From: Thalassia testudinum
Lineage: Eukaryota > Streptophyta > Magnoliopsida > Alismatales > Hydrocharitaceae
Assembly (NCBI GenBank): GCA_037157565.1
Contig: JAZHRO010000063.1
Location: 156,042,501-156,106,500, forward strand
Length of the DNA stretch: 64,000 nt
Reading direction: 5' to 3'
Numbering within the stretch: position 1 is the first letter of the stretch; every line of letters starts with the position of its first letter. Of this stretch, positions 1 to 10,914 are shown one piece after another. The notes below the pieces were generated by a model, which saw only the letters and a list, made by a program, of their open reading frames with translations, was not told the origin of the DNA and did no database searches. The position numbers were made by a program, and so were the translations under genes.

Positions 1-275
1 ATTTTGATTTCTATGTGTAATATTCTCTCTCTCTCTTACCCTCTCTCTCTCTTCTATTTATTGTAACTAATTAGATAGTTTTAAATTGAATTACTTCGTG
101 ACAAATAAAAAGAAATGCGTAGTTTTTAAATCAAACGTCCGCCTCCCTGTGTTCGACCCGGAATTTTCATTTCAGTATAAATTTTATTTGTTGAACACGA
201 ATTCTTCGCTTTCAAACTACAACGACTGGTTTTCTAAAATTGAACACATTAGCGTAGCGATTCGTACGTTCAACA
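1..275 (+). mobile_element. Element A, 3' part of the 5' LTR
   Basis: This stretch matches 6055-6328 nearly base for base, including a CT microsatellite and the end ...TTCAACA, and a tRNA-Asp-type primer site follows at once. It is therefore the end of the left LTR of element A; the rest lies before the window. The motif CTCCCTGTGTTCGACC about 120 bp before the LTR end recurs in the other Athila/Tat-like LTRs here. Scattered differences from the right copy show the insertion is not recent. Confidence 0.88.
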
Positions 276-278
276 TTT

Positions 279-296
279 TGGCACCGTTGCCGGGGA
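279..296 (+). other. Primer binding site of element A (tRNA-Asp type)
   Basis: TGGCACCGTTGCCGGGGA differs at one base from TGGCGCCGTTGCCGGGGA, the complement of the plant tRNA-Asp 3' end used by Athila/Tat-type Ty3 elements. It sits 3 bp after the LTR end, which fixes the LTR boundary and the orientation. Confidence 0.88.
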
Positions 297-1467
297 GGCG
301 GCGATTTTTGATTTCTCTTCGCGTTTTGTAACTTACAAATCATTTACCTCACTTTTCTCCTTTCTTATTGTAATTGCAGGTACTCTTTTGAGACGAGCAA
401 AAGCGGCAGATTGGAGTAAAGTGCTGTTGAAGGTTTTGTAAGTTATCCCCCATTCTTTCCCCCTCCATAGATTTCATTCGCCACATTGAATCCAAATTCC
501 AATTAACCTAGGTGTTTGCATAAATCCTAGGAATAGTTTGGTTGTTTGGATTCTCACTCACATTCATTCCACCTTCATTTATATAAAAAAAAATAAAAAG
601 ATAATTTTGTGAGGCAATTTTCAACAAATACACAACGTACACCCACATTCAAAGGCACTTAACCAAATTGATTTGTTTCTACTCAACCGAGTTCTGATCT
701 ATGGAACCGGTACACATAAAGCAACACATAAAAGAGTAGAAATCATTCTAGGTTAACCATCTTTGTGTTCCTAACTTAGTGGTGCATTTATGGCCAGTTG
801 TTTGAGTTGTTTGGGCCGCACCACTTCAATTAAAAATCAATTCATCAAGTAGCTGCCAATTAGGTTCAACTCTTAGGGATTTACCAGGCACTTCACATTC
901 TTTTTAAGCTTCAAAGGAAAACATTTCACCTGTGCTTTCAAAACCTGGTGTGCCAGTGAAACTTGTTTGAAAACACCTAAAGTTGAATCATAAAAGCTAC
1001 TAAGCAAGATTTGAACCTTAAAATTCACCGCATCAAAAATAATCTTGCTTGAAAATAATTGGTTGTGCATGCACACACAAATCAATCAATCATTAAGGGC
1101 ACAACCCATTTAAAGGGCACATCACATTCCAAAGCACATTCAAACCTAGCCCTAAATAAAACAGAGTAGACGTTGGCCTTAAGGATTGGACTCGCTCTTC
1201 AGAACTCAGAACGAGATTATTTTCGATTAGTCTATTTCTACTGTTCAATCTGATGTCTAGCTATGGGAGCAGAGTCAAACGATCGCGGTTGGGGGGTACA
1301 CTAGGAACCGGAGGCGCAAGCCGAAGGAAGAACCTTCTCCCCAGTCCCTCCTTCTAACTGGTTGGATTGAACAGACAGAAGCAGATCAAATCGTTCCTTT
1401 ATCTCAAGACGGGTCTTGGGAGTCTGTAGGTCTGTAGGCTAACCCATTTAAGGACAGGTTTGATTGT
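297..1467 (+). other. Element A leader, noncoding
   Basis: About 1.2 kb between primer site and ORF with no credible coding frame. Such a long leader is usual for Athila/Tat-like elements. I see no gag, protease or polymerase remnant in it. Confidence 0.6.
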
Positions 1468-3300
1468 TTGCATTGCAGGGCACCTTTCTTCCTCTCGTGT
1501 CTCATGAATCCTTCCACATATTTCACGCATTCCCGCTCTCTCCCTCCTGTTGTGAATTATCCTCAACATGACGATTATCCCGACTCGTATTGTAATCAAC
1601 CATCAGTTAGTTGGGATAATTCGGATTGGGGATACAGTTTTGGACTTCTGTGTTTAGGGTCTAACCCTGAACACTTTGATTCTGATTTCTATCCTTCTCA
1701 GAGCTACATCGATTATAGATCGTCTTCCTTTCATGAACAGCCTAATACGATCTACAATCAAGAAGGATACACCGATCCTTACCCATCCTCTGATTTCACT
1801 GCCTTTAGGTCATCACCATCTTTTCAACAATCTGAAATGACCTATTATCAAGAAGGGTATAATGAATCTCAATTCGTTAATTCCCCTGCATTAAGCCCAA
1901 ACCCGCCCAACCCTTAACCAACTCATTTGGTTCAGCTTAACCTGGTTCAAGATAAGGTTCTGGCTAACTTGAGGAATATCATTCAATCTTTAGAAGTTCA
2001 GCCAATACCTTGCATTGAGAGATTGGAGCCTCTGATTAAAATCATTGATGATTTAAACAAGTCTTTGTTGGATTGGCTCCAGGATATTAAGGATAAGAAC
2101 CCGGGTGAGTTTTTACTTGGGAAATTAGCAAAATTGAGGATGAGATTCATGGTTGCTTTGATTCAATCATGAGATGATTCCCAGGATAAACCCTCTTCAG
2201 GAAAGCCAATGACAGAACCTGCTCAGGCACCTGTTGAGGGGGACATGTGTTATGACCAGATTGGATTAAAGCGACCAATTAAGGAAGATCTGATTTCTTC
2301 ACCTGAGATCCCTGAGCCGGGTTACGAGGAAACGTATGTCTCCTTGGAACAAAAAGTGACAAATGATTTTGGGACATACATTGATACAGATCCTGATTTC
2401 TTTGATGGTGAAGATTCAAGTTGCGAAGTCTCACGCGAGTTTTCTGAACATGATTTCAGTGAGATGATTGGGCCTGAGGAATCTGATAGATCATTTAATA
2501 GCCTAATAATTGAGGAAACTAATCTTATTAGGGCACACATTACGGATCAAGAATCGCATTTTCTGGAGGAATCAATTCAATGCCCTGATTATCAGTTACA
2601 CCCTGTTGAGCTTATTGATAATTCTAATTCTAAGATAATTAGACCCAAGTCAATTTTGATTTTGCCACATCATTTAGACTTGGAGATTTCAGACGGGGTG
2701 ATGAATATACAAGAGGTCCTGGAATTTGATATGCTGAATGAGGATGATAGGAGCTAGGAAGTTCTGATTTGGGAAGTTAATTTTGGAGGAAATGGTAGAT
2801 TGAGTCGAAGGGTTCCTTTTAAGCTGAAACTATCAAATCAGAACCCTTACGACATTTGTTTCAAGGATGTTCAACTCAAGCACACATTCAACGATTATCC
2901 TTTTGAGCTTCAATTCTCTGTAACCCGACTTTTTGGTCTTGGGTTGCATCCTCATAAATCGCAGGCCCGACCCCGCTTGCATTCTGATTTTAGGTTTTGG
3001 GTAATTTTTATCCAGAACCTAAGATATTCTCGATTGTGGGAGATGGGTCTGCACCACAATCTGGTCCACATATGTGGACTGCTGTTGATAGGTCAAAGGA
3101 TTCTTCTGTTTATTCTGCTTCTGACCTGCACTTGTGAATTTTTCATTTCTTTTCTTTGTATAGTGTGCCTAGCTGAAGGCACTAAACTCAGCACGTATAC
3201 AGTTTTTCTTAGTTTTCATCTCGGAGCGGACCTGACATTCACGCAATTCAGGTGCTTTCTACGCTTTTCCACTCTGTTTTATGTCTTTTTAATACAATGA
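1468..3300 (+). pseudogene. Element A ORF, broken, unrecognised acidic retroelement protein
   Basis: One reading frame runs through the region with three in-frame stops (TAA 1915, TGA 2170, TAG 2755), so this is a single decayed ORF. The first 150 codons are rich in Tyr, Ser, Pro and Trp with loose repeats (for example YNQEGYTDPYPSSDF). About 80 codons of likely coiled coil follow (IIDDLNKSLLDWLQDIKD), then about 180 strongly acidic codons, then a segment beginning RVPFKLKL. The same order, with WDN..NWGY and RVPFNFKL, appears in element D at 46883-48514, so it is a shared family protein. I recognise no gag, protease, RT, RNase H or integrase motif. Element A therefore looks non-autonomous. 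The region after about 2900 may be noncoding despite the open frame. Confidence 0.6.
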
Positions 3301-3330
3301 GGACATTGCGTTAGATAGGCATGGGGGGGT
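3295..3330 (+). other. Internal hairpin and polypurine tract of element A
   Basis: CAATG-AGGA-CATTG (3295-3308) is a perfect 5-bp stem with a 4-base loop, followed by the tract AGGCATGGGGGGGTGG. The same hairpin and tract occur in minus-strand element B (60047-60084). A similar ATTGAGGACAAT plus TGGGGG signature is, from memory, common in Athila-type elements. It lies about 1.2 kb before the true 3' LTR, so it is not the LTR-adjacent tract. Confidence 0.7.
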
Positions 3331-4533
3331 GGATATTTATCTCTGAATTCATTTGTCAACTCCGTAGATTTGTTTTATTTTCTTTTATTAAAAAAAAAAT
3401 TAGAATTAGGAAAGAGAATTTGGGTTTAAGAAAATTTTCAATCTTAGGAAATACTACATTAAGATCTGAACACAAAGACCCTTCAGGTCTTTGGACTTAA
3501 TCAGCCCATGTATCCACTAAAATGTGGATTTGTTTTTTGAGTTCTCTCTAACCTGAATTTTATTTTAATTGGAGTAAATAAGTTTGGGTGATAAGTACAC
3601 GACTTATCAACTAGCCCTCTGATTTGAGGGAATTTTGAGTCTTAAGCATCTACACACTTTCTTTGCACCGACTTATTGTCCGATGATTTTAACGAAAATT
3701 GGGTAGCTAATGAACCTTCTAGAGTGATATGGCTGGCAAGTTATCGTGGGTAACAGCCCATAGGTAGGTTGTCCAGAGCCCAGTCACTGGACCTTTCTCT
3801 TTTTGCTACCTTTAGGTAAATCTTAGACAAGGAAAGCCACCTACTTAAAAAAAAAAGAAAAAAAAAATCAAAAAGAAAAGGAGAAAAGAAAAAAAAAGAA
3901 ATAAGCCACACTTCGCCGCACGAGTATGGCTGGCAAGTTGTCGGTGATAACAGCTCATCGACCGGTTGTCCAGAACCCAGCTCAATAAATGCACTAAAAA
4001 TTCCCAAAACACTTAGGAAGAAGCAAAGAAGTAGAATAAACCGGGGAGATATACACTGGATTCACCCTTGTGTTGACCCCATAAAAAAAGATAAAAGTAG
4101 GGAGAAAGCTACCGGTTGTAAAGATACACCTTTAGACAGAATTCTTTTCGAGGTCACCTAGAGGCGTAGAAATCCGAAGTCCGTTTTAATTGCCGGTCAA
4201 CAAGTCTATCACAATCACAATAAGATGCTTAAATCTTAGGGTTCTCATCAAATCTTGGTTGAGTTGAATGGCCGTAGATCGCCACTCTTAAACCCTAAAA
4301 TTTGAAAATAAAAAAAAAAATTAGAAAAGAGTAAAAAGAAAAAGAAATTTTTCTTTGAATAAGGCAAGGCTTGAGGCGATCTACATTTTGGCTGATACCC
4401 AGGCACTGTTGTGTCTTTGAAAGTTCAGTTCCTAAGTAGACAATTTCTTAATGATTGAAAATAACTCAGGTCCAAATAATACAACCTAATTCTTTTATAA
4501 ATAGCATATAGTTTTTGCTAGGGACTAGCAAAA
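3331..4533 (+). other. Element A 3' noncoding cassette with structured repeats
   Basis: Noncoding DNA between the two polypurine tracts. It contains two copies, 196 bp apart (3729-3790 and 3925-3983), of a unit beginning ATGGCTGGCAAG and ending GGTTGTCCAGA. It also has an inverted pair GTAGATCGCC (near 4273) and GGCGATCTAC (near 4375) enclosing about 90 bp of A-rich DNA. Element B has a cassette of the same size and position. Confidence 0.6.
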
Positions 4534-4549
4534 GATAGGCATGGGGGTA
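4534..4549 (+). other. 3' polypurine tract of element A
   Basis: The tract GATAGGCATGGGGGTA lies directly before the TGATGTAAAT start of the 3' LTR and is the expected plus-strand primer of reverse transcription. Confidence 0.8.
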
Positions 4550-6328
4550 TGATGTAAATACATTTACACTACTTAAAATGTCTATTTATGCATGTTCTTA
4601 AGCATAGGATTGCATTTCATGATATAAATATTGCATAACATGCATCATCTTTTATTTAGAGTAGTTTGAATAAAATGGAGGTTAATTGTCTCCTTTTATG
4701 TGCTTGGACAGGGAAAATATTTTATCGGGGCCTCGGATCAAAGATCCAACCGTATGGATGTGATCAGGGCGACGATTGGAGTTCAACGACTCCAAGATCG
4801 CCCTAATCGGGCATCCGTAGCATCAGATAGTGACCGGTGAACCCTAGAAGATCAAGGGCCAGGATGGTGTAAATTTGCACTTCAGATGACAAATCCGACT
4901 GCACGGATGAATTCGGATCGACTATCGCAGCCCAATGACACAAAAATCGAGTCAATCTGACATCTGTGGCACCATCTACAACTTCCAGAAGATGGATGGC
5001 CAAGATGGCGCCACGTGACGCCATCTCGGCCGCCCAAACGGCCGCATGCAACCTCTAAAGACCCCGCACCCGCTCGCTCTCCGCCGTTGGATCTTTATCC
5101 AACGACTGTGGTCAGCCGCGCCTAAAAGCGTCCGCTCGACCATCCGTGCCTCGTAGCGTAGCGGTCGAGCGCACTTACACGAGCGGCAGGCGCAGGTTTG
5201 AGCCGCAGCGAAGGGCTGGAAGGCGTGGGCGATTGAGCGCGGGTGGGCGTTAGATCTTGATTGGACGACCGCGCGTGCCCGATAGCGTTCACGCGCGATT
5301 GAACACGCGGCATCACGTGCGATCACACGCTGGCAGGCGCGCAGCGCAGCGGGTGAAGGCGTGACATAAGCCGTCTGATCTTGCGATCGGACGGCTGAGA
5401 TTCAGAGGACGTGCGCAGGCGTTGCGCATGCGAGTAGGCACGCGCAAGCCACCCACAACGCCCACGAAGGAGGCTTTAGCGACGGTTTTATCCGTCACTA
5501 AAGACCCCTCATTTATTATTTTAAAGTTGTAATGCCCATTTTGCCCCCACACCTTGCAACTATAAAAGGAGACCCCCTCCATACGATATTCTCATCCCTT
5601 CCTTCTCTTCTCTACCCCTCCAAAGCTCAAGAGAAGCTTGTCCCACACCCGGGATGCTTCTCGCGAGATAAAGTCCAAATTTTCATCCCCCTTCGGAAGT
5701 GGATCCCGCGATGACGACGGCGTGCTTCTCCGTTCCCATTCTTCTGCTCCGTCCTCCTTCATCCTGCTTCGTTCTCCTTCGTCCAGGCGTCGTCCCATCT
5801 GGCTCGTCCTCCAAGAAACCGTCGAGGAGGATTTCTCTCTCCCTATTCTTTTTACTGCTTTCTAATATAGATTTACTGTTTTCTAGTGTAGTTTTGCTCG
5901 TCCTCCAAGCAATCGTCGAGGAGGACATTTCTCCCTCCATTCTTTTGATGCTTTCTAGAGTAAATTTATCGCTTTCTAGTGCAATTGTTTTATGCTTTCT
6001 AGTTGTAATGAACAAATCCCCCTAATGATAAATTCTCTGTTTATTCTACATCTCATTTTGATTTCTATGTGTAATATTCTCTCTCTCTCTTACCCTCTCT
6101 CTCTCTTCTATTTATTGTAACTAATTAGATAGTTTTAAATTGAATTACTTCGTGACAAATAAAAAGAAACGCATAATTTTTAAATCAAACGTCCACCTCT
6201 TGTGTTCGACTCAGAATTTTCATTTCGGTATAAATTTTATTTGTTGAACACGAATTCTTCGCTTTCAAATTACGACGACTGGTTTTCCAAAATCGAACAC
6301 GTTAGCGTAGCGATTCGTACGTTCAACA
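4550..6328 (+). mobile_element. Element A, 3' LTR
   Basis: 1779 bp from TGATGTAAAT to TTCAACA, preceded by a polypurine tract and matching positions 1-275 over its end. The start folds as TGATGTAAAT-AC-ATTTACACTA. A TATA box (TATAAAA) is at 5561-5567. Positions 5154-5204 carry tRNA-like A and B box sequences, and 5475-5502 is a TTTAGCGACGG inverted repeat. The flank GTGAC fits a 5-bp target duplication because the interrupted element K reads GTGAC there; the left copy is outside the window. Confidence 0.88.
5561..5567 (+). promoter_or_regulatory. TATA box in element A 3' LTR
   Basis: TATAAAA followed by GGAGACC within the LTR; the likely Pol II promoter of element A and the border of U3 and R. 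Confidence 0.6.
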
Positions 6329-6589
6329 GTGACTATGACACGACAGACGAGGCCAGAGTTGATAGATCGCATCATAACAGGACAGATGGCAGACCCGTAC
6401 CTGCAGTCGTTGCGTGATAGAGTACTGTCAGGGGACCTTGGAGACTTCTCCTTTATTGATGAGGTGCTGCGCATGAGGGGATGGTTGTACATTCCCAGGG
6501 ACAAGGAGCTGTTGAGAGAGCTCCTGACTGAGGCACACGGTTCCAAGTTCACCATACATCCTGGGAACACAAAGATGTATCATGATCTA
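6329..6589 (+). pseudogene. Element K, RNase H/integrase linker and start of the integrase zinc domain (fragment)
   Basis: An open frame reads through RPELIDRIITGQMADPYLQS, then AHGSKFTIHPGN and ends at MYHDL, the His part of the integrase HHCC zinc-binding domain. It aligns directly with 40794-41052 of element G, so it belongs to a Tekay-like Ty3 polyprotein. It is cut on the left by element A and on the right, inside a Leu codon, by solo LTR N. No stop codon lies in this piece. Gag, protease, RT and RNase H of element K lie before the window. Confidence 0.85.
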
Positions 6590-7522
6590 TGATGAGAGCC
6601 TCATCATGAGCCATAACTAGCTCATTTTGACCTAATAAAGAGAATAAAAGCTCCTACATGACTTAGAAGAGGGCTTAATTAAAAGAATAAGTGTTTTGAG
6701 AAGAAAACATGAAATAAAGGTTAAAACTGTAATTTTACCATTACAGTACATAAATGGGATTTCTCAGAGACAAAACATAGGTCAAATGGTCTAAATGAGA
6801 TTAAAATGGGTTGATGCAATCAGAAATGGGTTCATGTGCAATCCAGGAATTAAATGACATCTTGTAACCCTAAAACAGGCCCGCTTAATTCAACAAGGTT
6901 TCGGTCAGGATAAAAATCAAGTAAGCTATCTAAAATTCATGGAAAAATATCCCCTAAGGTGTAGAACATTCAATTTGGCCTTTGGAACCTAGTTTGACCT
7001 AGATTAGGTCCTAGCTCATCAATTAACCTAATTTGGGTTTTTACGTAAAATGTCCAGTCAAACATGGTCAAACCTAAAATCCAACTTCACCATTAGATTC
7101 CTTAGGTCCAAATTAGGTTTGTACCAAAATTTGGACCTAAGGGAAGGTCATCTTGACCTACTTTGCAATTTAGTACACCCAATCACATTTGGTCCCTATC
7201 TTTTGAAAACCATCACATTAACCCCCCTAACTTCCTCGCCACTCTTACAAGCAGGTCCCTCCACCATTATTGGGGAGAGTTCCTACTCCAGCGAGGATTA
7301 GAGAGGGAATACTCTCTGATCCCTCAGAGATCCCCTCCCAGAATTGGAAGGGAGATTCTCTGAGGAATCCCCTTCCATCTGAGCCCGATCACAACCCCTG
7401 ATTTGCACCCAATCTCTCGTGTGAACGCACGAGAGATTTGGGTATCTAACTACCTTCCATCTCCGGCGAGACGTTGGTGGCAAAAGATGTGCCCTCCACG
7501 CACCAGAAGCACGGCCAGAACC

Positions 7523-7531
7523 TATAAATTA
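7523..7531 (+). promoter_or_regulatory. TATA box in LTR N
   Basis: TATAAATTA inside the LTR, followed by a pyrimidine-rich leader-like stretch; the probable Pol II promoter of the LTR. Confidence 0.45.
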
Positions 7532-8423
7532 AACCCCAACTCCGGCCGCACCTAGTCAACTCGACTTGGCCGGGATTCCACCTCAAATTCCTCTTCTTCT
7601 TCTCCGACCAAGGGGTCCAGCGAGCTCTGGCGAGCCCCCCTCCTCTTCCTCGTCGCTCTGCCACAAAACCATTGGCAGAGCCGTTCTCCTCATCCTCCTC
7701 CGCGTCGCTCAACACCCATGCGAGCTGCCCTAGCCCCGTCGTCGCCGCTATCTTCCTCCACTGGACGCTTTCTTCTCCGACGACAGCAGGTACTGCTGGT
7801 CGCCTCCTCTTCCCCTTCGTCCCTTTAGTTAGGTTAAAAATATTCTTTTCTATCCCCTCTTTCATCTCCCTCATTTTATTTCATCAAACATCCCTCGACT
7901 GCCGCTGTTCACCACCACCTTCCTCATCTCCGGCCACCCTCCAGTGAGATGCTCCCATCGCTCCGCAGCCCCACACGCCTCGCCGACCATCTCATAACCT
8001 CCGCCTCACCTCACTGAATAACCTCCGCTCGTCCACAGTCCCTCTATGCCTCCACAACAGTCCCCCGAACACACCCATCCATCCGGCCACAGGGCGACCT
8101 AGGCACGCACGCCTAGGCCACCCCGTGGCCTGCCACCTAGCTCCTCACCTTCGCCGTGACACGGCGAAGGTCCCCCGATGATCTGATTAAGCCGCGAGGC
8201 TCTTTTCATGTCCGACAGGTTTCACGCCCTGGCCGCCATTAGCGGTGACTCGAAGAAGCTCCACACTTGCTCCAGGCTGCAATTCTTCAGGGCTCCAGGT
8301 CCAGCTAGCTCGAGGAGGTATTGCGAAGACTTCTGTTCCAGCAAGAAGCACTGCAAAGTCTGCAACAGTGGCAATTGAAGGACGGACTCTTGCGGGCGCG
8401 CGTGAAATAGAGGTGGAACATTA

Positions 8424-8467
8424 GTCCCACATCATTAAGTCACAAAGCGTTGGAGTGATTTATAATG
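8424..8467 (+). promoter_or_regulatory. snRNA-type upstream element plus TATA box in LTR N
   Basis: GTCCCACATCA (8424-8434) differs at one base from the plant snRNA-gene USE (RTCCCACATCG). TATAATG follows at 8461 after 26 bp. Plant Pol III snRNA genes have about 24 bp here and Pol II ones about 34. The module recurs in LTR O on the other strand. No known snRNA follows. Confidence 0.5.
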
Positions 8468-8798
8468 TTTTTGTGTTATAGCCTCGCTGCCTCCGAACGC
8501 ACTTGGGGTGAGGTCCCTCACCTATTCTCACCACCTCATCCGTGATTTCACCACATGGATCTGGTGACCCGACCCAACACTGCCCTGAGCACTCCTCGCG
8601 CACCACCCTCACGCCGGTGCGCTTGGACTCGGGCGCAAGATCCGACCCGTTTACCCAGCTCTAGGAGAGCCTACTGAAGAGTGGTTTACACAGAGAGAGA
8701 GAGAGATGCGTGGGTGTGGGTAGAGGGATAGGTTTTCCTTTGCTTTGGTTTGTGCAGGGAAGGCAGAAGGAGCAAGTGAAGCTAACACTTAGCCGCTG

Positions 8799-9090
8799 CT
8801 AGCAAAGGAAAAGAAGAAGGAAGGAAGCCATTGCAGAGGAAAAAGAGAAGGAAAGGAAGAGGCGAAGGAAAAAGAGAAGAGGAACTGAAGAAGATAGAAG
8901 AAATAGAGAAAGGTAAAGACAAGCAGAAGAAGAAAAGAAACTGAAGGCAAACAGAACCAAGGAAGAAGAAAAAGGGAAGCAGAGCCAAGGAAGAAGAAGA
9001 AGACCTGTAGAGAGAAAGAAACTGCAGAGAAGAAAGAAGAAGCATAAAGAAGAAGAAAGGAAGAAAATCAAAAGAAGAATAAGAGAAGGG
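8799..9090 (+). repeat. Long GA-rich polypurine tract in LTR N
   Basis: About 290 bp made nearly only of A and G on the + strand. Open frames here on either strand are composition artefacts. LTR O has a matching tract, seen as CT-rich DNA on the + strand at about 61770-62180. Confidence 0.7.
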
Positions 9091-9370
9091 AAACATCTTT
9101 TAAGACGTCTGATCCCATGATCAGACATCCAATTTCTTATTTTTGCCATAATTAATTTTCAAACTCATGCATTTATATTTGAATTAAGTTTTGAGTAATT
9201 AAGTATTCAATTACATTCTTGAGATTAGTAATAAATTCCAATTGCTCCCTATGTTCGACCTCGGATACTTATGTTTTCGAGTAATAAAACTTTTATTTGT
9301 TGACAACGCTTGATCATCTATACTACGACGTAATTAACTGTTAAAACACGATTGAGATCATGTCAACAAT

Positions 9371-10594
9371 CTGAGACGCGACTTTTGGTGGAGGGGAATG
9401 AAGCAGGATGTAGGTGAGTTTGTGCAGCAATGTTTGGTGTGTCAGCAAGTGAAGGCCGAGCATCAGAGGCCTGCAGGGCTATTGCAGCCACTTCCAATGC
9501 CAGAGTGGAAGTGGGAGAGCATCACCATGGACTTGGTGGTGGGCTTTCCCGTTAGCCAGCGAGGACACAACGCAGTCTGGGTGATTGTAGACAGATTAAC
9601 GAAGACGGCACGTTTCTTGCCAATCCGAGTCACCTCGGGACCAGCACAGTTGGAAGAGAGGTATATTCGCGATGTGGTACGTCTGCACAGAGTTCCATGT
9701 GAGATTGTATCCGACCGGGATACCCATTTTACGTCCCAGTTTTGGGCTGAGTTTCAGCAGGCTTTGGGGACACGGTTGAGGTTCACTACGGCATACCACC
9801 CCTAGACTGACGGACAGTCGGAGCGCATGATACAGACGCTTGAGGACCTTTTGCGTCCCTGTGTACTGGACTGGAGGGTCTCTTGGGAGGAGCACTTGCC
9901 CCTTGCAGAGTTTGCATATAATAACAACTATCACTCGAGCATGGCACCCTACGAGGCTCTGTACGGACGGAGGTGTACTGCACCCTTGAGTTGGGTTGAG
10001 GTGGGGACCAAGTGGGAGGTTAGCCCCAGGCTGATCCGGCAGAGTCAGGAGGTGGTTGAGTAGATTCACAGACGGCTTCGCACTGTCAGGAGTAGACAGA
10101 AGAGCTATGCCGATCGGAAGTGCAGAGAGGTGCAGTTTTTGGTTGGGGATCATGTCTTCCTTCGCGTTTCGCCCATGAAGGGTTTGCAACGTTTTGGGAT
10201 GAAAGGGAACCTCGCACCGAGGTTTATGGGGCCCTTTGAGGTCCTGGAGTGGGTTGGACCCATTGCTTACAGGCTTGCCCTTCCTTCCCAACTTTCTGGT
10301 GTGCACGACATGTTCCACGTGTCCAACCTCAGGAAGTACGTCGCCGATCCCAGTCACGTTCTGAGCCACGAGAGCGTCGAGGTGGGTGACGACCTGACCT
10401 ACCCTGAGCGACCTGTGCAGATACTAGATAGAGCCGTCCGAAGTTTGAGACTGAAGCAGGTACCCCTGGTGAAGGTCTTGTGGAGGAGCCAGAGGAACGA
10501 GGAGGCTACCTGGGAGCCTGAGTCGGTGATGCGAGAGCGGTACCCGGAGCTTTTTGAGGGTACGTCTTTTCGGACCATCCTCTGTTCTCTTTGA
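9371..10594 (+). pseudogene. Element K integrase core and chromodomain (Tekay-like Ty3 polyprotein C-terminus)
   Basis: One frame with two premature TAG stops (9803 and 10061). The zinc domain is completed by CLVCQQVK. The core shows Asp in SITMDLVVGFP (9530), Asp in IVSDRDTHFTSQF (9713) and Glu in DGQSERMIQT (9821), the DDE triad. After WGPFEVLEW-like and FHVSNLRKYV motifs, a chromodomain follows (LVKVLWRS, EEATWEPESVMRERYP), which marks a chromovirus. Compared with element G, two codons are missing before MAPYEALYG. Integration is its original role and the chromodomain is thought to guide insertion into heterochromatin. The copy is dead. Confidence 0.9.
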
Positions 10595-10892
10595 GTTTTT
10601 TATGCGTATGTTGTTCTTTTTCCGCACCCTAGCTAGCTCAAGTTTCGAAGACAAAACTTCCTTTGAGTTTGTTATGATGTTAAGACCCATGCTGTTAAGC
10701 CTTTTTAAGACTTTCGGACTTTAGGTCAGACGTCTTGTAAGACGTCTGGACTCATTCCCAGACGTCTGAAAAATCAAAAATCTTGGGTACGAACTCACGT
10801 CTGCACGCGTGCTGTGCGCAGATAGTACCCCCTTTGGTTTTTCTTCTTCTTCTCTCTCCTTCCCCCCTGACGAAACCCTAAACCCACACCCT

Positions 10893-10900
10893 TATATAAG
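10893..10900 (+). promoter_or_regulatory. TATA box in element K 3' LTR
   Basis: TATATAAG just before the insertion point of element L, at the same place as TATAAAA at 35063 and 42568 in the LTRs of element G. Confidence 0.55.
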
Positions 10901-10914
10901 GCCCCCTCCTCTCC

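Larger units (their letters stand above)
6590..9368 (+). mobile_element. Solo LTR N (Athila/Tat-like), inserted in element K integrase
   Basis: 2779 bp running from TG to CA. It interrupts the integrase frame, and the K sequence resumes at 9369. The flanks ATCTA and ATCTG form a 5-bp target duplication with one G-to-A change. The start TGATGAG-AGC-CTCATCA is a perfect hairpin. CTCCCTATGTTCGACC lies about 120 bp before the end, as in the other LTRs of this group. A TATA box is at 7523, an snRNA-type upstream element with its own TATA box is at 8424-8467, and a GA-rich tract fills 8799-9090. No internal region remains, so it is a solo LTR. LTR O (61317-64000) appears to be the same family. Confidence 0.86.

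Noticed and set aside
5562..6025. Overlapping frames on both strands in the element A LTR
   Set aside because: Inside an LTR leader next to the TATA box, mutually antisense, no domain.
8782..9149. Two open frames of 104 and 116 codons on the minus strand, Phe/Ser/Leu-rich
   Set aside because: They are the complement of a GA-rich tract; the composition alone keeps stops out.
9596..10369. 257-codon frame on the minus strand
   Set aside because: It is antisense to the integrase of element K, which carries clear DDE motifs on the + strand.
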